A DNA stretch of 64,000 nucleotides from Legionella sp. PC997 (GTDB taxonomy: Bacteria; Pseudomonadota; Gammaproteobacteria; Legionellales; Legionellaceae). A program made the position numbers and the translations under genes. The notes under the pieces were generated by a model. It saw nothing but the letters and a program-made list of their open reading frames with translations. It had not been told where the DNA came from and did not search any database. Shown here one piece after another: positions 63,121 to 64,000 of this stretch (position 1 is the stretch's first letter; each line of letters opens with the position of its first letter). The DNA is taken from contig NZ_CP059576.1 in NCBI RefSeq assembly GCF_014109825.1, positions 2,444,001-2,508,000 on the forward strand, in the 5' to 3' direction.

Positions 63121-63149
63121 TTGCTTGTTAAGTACGTAATTCGTACCAT
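63121..63149 (+). promoter_or_regulatory. Candidate promoter with an inverted repeat in its spacer
   Basis: TTGCTT (63121-63126), 17 bases and TACCAT (63144-63149) form a plausible promoter 27 bases before the last gene. GTACG-TAATT-CGTAC (63132-63146) is a perfect inverted repeat inside the spacer and touching the -10 box, a classic operator position. Confidence 0.35.
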
Positions 63150-63175
63150 GTTTTTTTTAACTAGAGTGCATTCAT

Positions 63176-64000
63176 ATGAAGATTTATTTTCGAGATATTA
63201 CATTCGAGGGACATCCACTAGTTTGGGAATTGAATGAAAAAACCAATCAAGCCACATGCTTATTGTATTGCATCAAAAAGGACAATGAAGTTCAATTTTT
63301 ACCTAAAATGTCTCTTGAACTATTTAAGAAATTTTCGGGGATTACCCATGACAAGGGTGAAATTATCATTAAAGACGTTAAAACTTTCGGCCAGCCCTAC
63401 CAAAGCGTCGATCATCTTTACGAAATAAAGGATAAAATCACTGCTCCTAAAGCCACTATTACAAGACAAAAAAGTTCTTTTTTCCTGCAACAAAAAAATA
63501 AGTTGCAAGACGAAGCTTCCACCTCTAAACCTCTCAAACGCAGCTTAAGTTTAAGCAATACAAACCATCCTCTTTTTACTCATATTACTTTGGATGAATT
63601 GATAAAAAATGATGAATCTACGTGTGCTTTATGGGGTGATACTGTTGCTTATGAGAATTATTTTGAAAAAAAGACCAGCACTGACGCTAAAGCTCGAGGC
63701 GCAAAATTCTTAAAGTCTTCAATGGCATTCAACGTTATGGTGCAGTATGAAAAAAATCGTCATCTTTATCCTTTAAAATCAAAAGTGATTAAAGAAATAC
63801 GTGCTTTATTAGAGGTGCTTGATCCAATCTATACAAATTGGTATTCGGACAAAAATGTTCAGGTGAACAGAGAGTTGATTTTTCATTATTTTCAAAATGC
63901 AGTATTAGAAGCGATGCTCAATGGTAATCTCAATAACAAGCCGACAGAGTTTGAAACCAAAGAACCACCAAAATTGAATGCGGCACTACGAAAATATGCA
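63176..64000 (+). CDS. Protein of unknown function, C-terminus cut by window edge
   Basis: An open frame of 275 codons from the ATG at 63176 runs off the window with no stop. It begins MKIYFRDITFEGHPLVWELNEK, has no signal peptide or membrane segment, and is rich in Lys, Ser and Asn. A Lys/Ser-rich stretch at about 95-125 (TRQKSSFFLQQ, KPLKRSLSLSNT) separates an N-terminal part from a helical part. I recognise no family. A cytosolic orphan with its own operator-like promoter fits a Legionella effector, but nothing proves it. Weak ribosome site. Short frames inside it on both strands are shadows. Confidence 0.7.
   Translation, partial: MKIYFRDITFEGHPLVWELNEKTNQATCLLYCIKKDNEVQFLPKMSLELFKKFSGITHDKGEIIIKDVKTFGQPYQSVDHLYEIKDKITAPKATITRQKSSFFLQQKNKLQDEASTSKPLKRSLSLSNTNHPLFTHITLDELIKNDESTCALWGDTVAYENYFEKKTSTDAKARGAKFLKSSMAFNVMVQYEKNRHLYPLKSKVIKEIRALLEVLDPIYTNWYSDKNVQVNRELIFHYFQNAVLEAMLNGNLNNKPTEFETKEPPKLNAALRKYA

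Noticed and set aside
63234..63508. Two short frames (one per strand) near the window end
   Set aside because: Both lie inside the longer open frame from 63176, which has a start and runs unbroken to the edge.

Overview
The window is chromosomal DNA from a Legionella species that is probably not L. pneumophila. The clearest marker is mip at 51831-52529, whose product matches the known Legionella Mip along its length with scattered substitutions. A 64-residue CsrA, the low G+C look of the DNA, and several orphan genes resembling Dot/Icm substrates agree with this. Most of the window is conserved housekeeping DNA. No CRISPR array, insertion sequence, rRNA or prophage was seen; there is one tRNA, tRNA-Leu(CAA).

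Layout. 1-4770 (minus): mlaFEDCB-ibaG-murA-nif3, covering outer-membrane lipid asymmetry and peptidoglycan precursor synthesis. 5049-8314 (plus): kdsD-kdsC-lptC-lptA-lptB, for Kdo synthesis and LPS export. 8416-10778: trpG-trpD-trpC. 10910-14186: an acidic microprotein with a TTG start, an SDR enzyme, a flavin monooxygenase and a lipoprotein hydrolase. 14369-18484: xseA, a rhomboid protease, a Cys-rich secreted protein, thiM and thiD. 18570-23188 (minus): clpS-clpA followed with no gap by an LPS-type glycosyltransferase and an O-antigen-ligase-like protein. 23423-28644: icd, a secreted orphan, rluE and mreBCD. 29048-31285: a long coiled-coil orphan with paired upstream operator-like repeats. 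32016-36757 (minus): a tightly coupled operon of antiporter, nadC, a Bacillus-like second MurG and an M20 peptidase. 36951-45710: ppsA, SulP, purB-nadB and nadA, so nadA, nadB and nadC all lie within about 11 kb.

45800-50123 is the most accessory-looking stretch: two small secreted proteins, tRNA-Leu, then a four-gene run that looks like a complete three-subunit cobalt-type thiocyanate hydrolase (scnB-scnA-scnC) followed four bases later by an ankyrin-repeat gene. It faces a drug/metabolite transporter with a very His-rich tail. 50467-54218 holds ampG, mip and sdaA. 54215-55249 encodes a protein whose His/Asp/Cys spacing and flanking motifs resemble YopJ-family acetyltransferases. 55783-62957 holds tilS, accA, a phosphopantetheinyl transferase, birA, csrA, a methyltransferase and a POT transporter. 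The last gene (63176 to the window end) is an orphan cut by the edge.

The best candidates for undescribed biology are the thiocyanate hydrolase/ankyrin/His-rich transporter locus, the YopJ-like protein, the coiled-coil protein with its 63-bp-phased repeats, and the Cys-rich six-cysteine module found in two unlinked secreted proteins. All assignments come from reading the sequence and from memory of the families; no database search was run.
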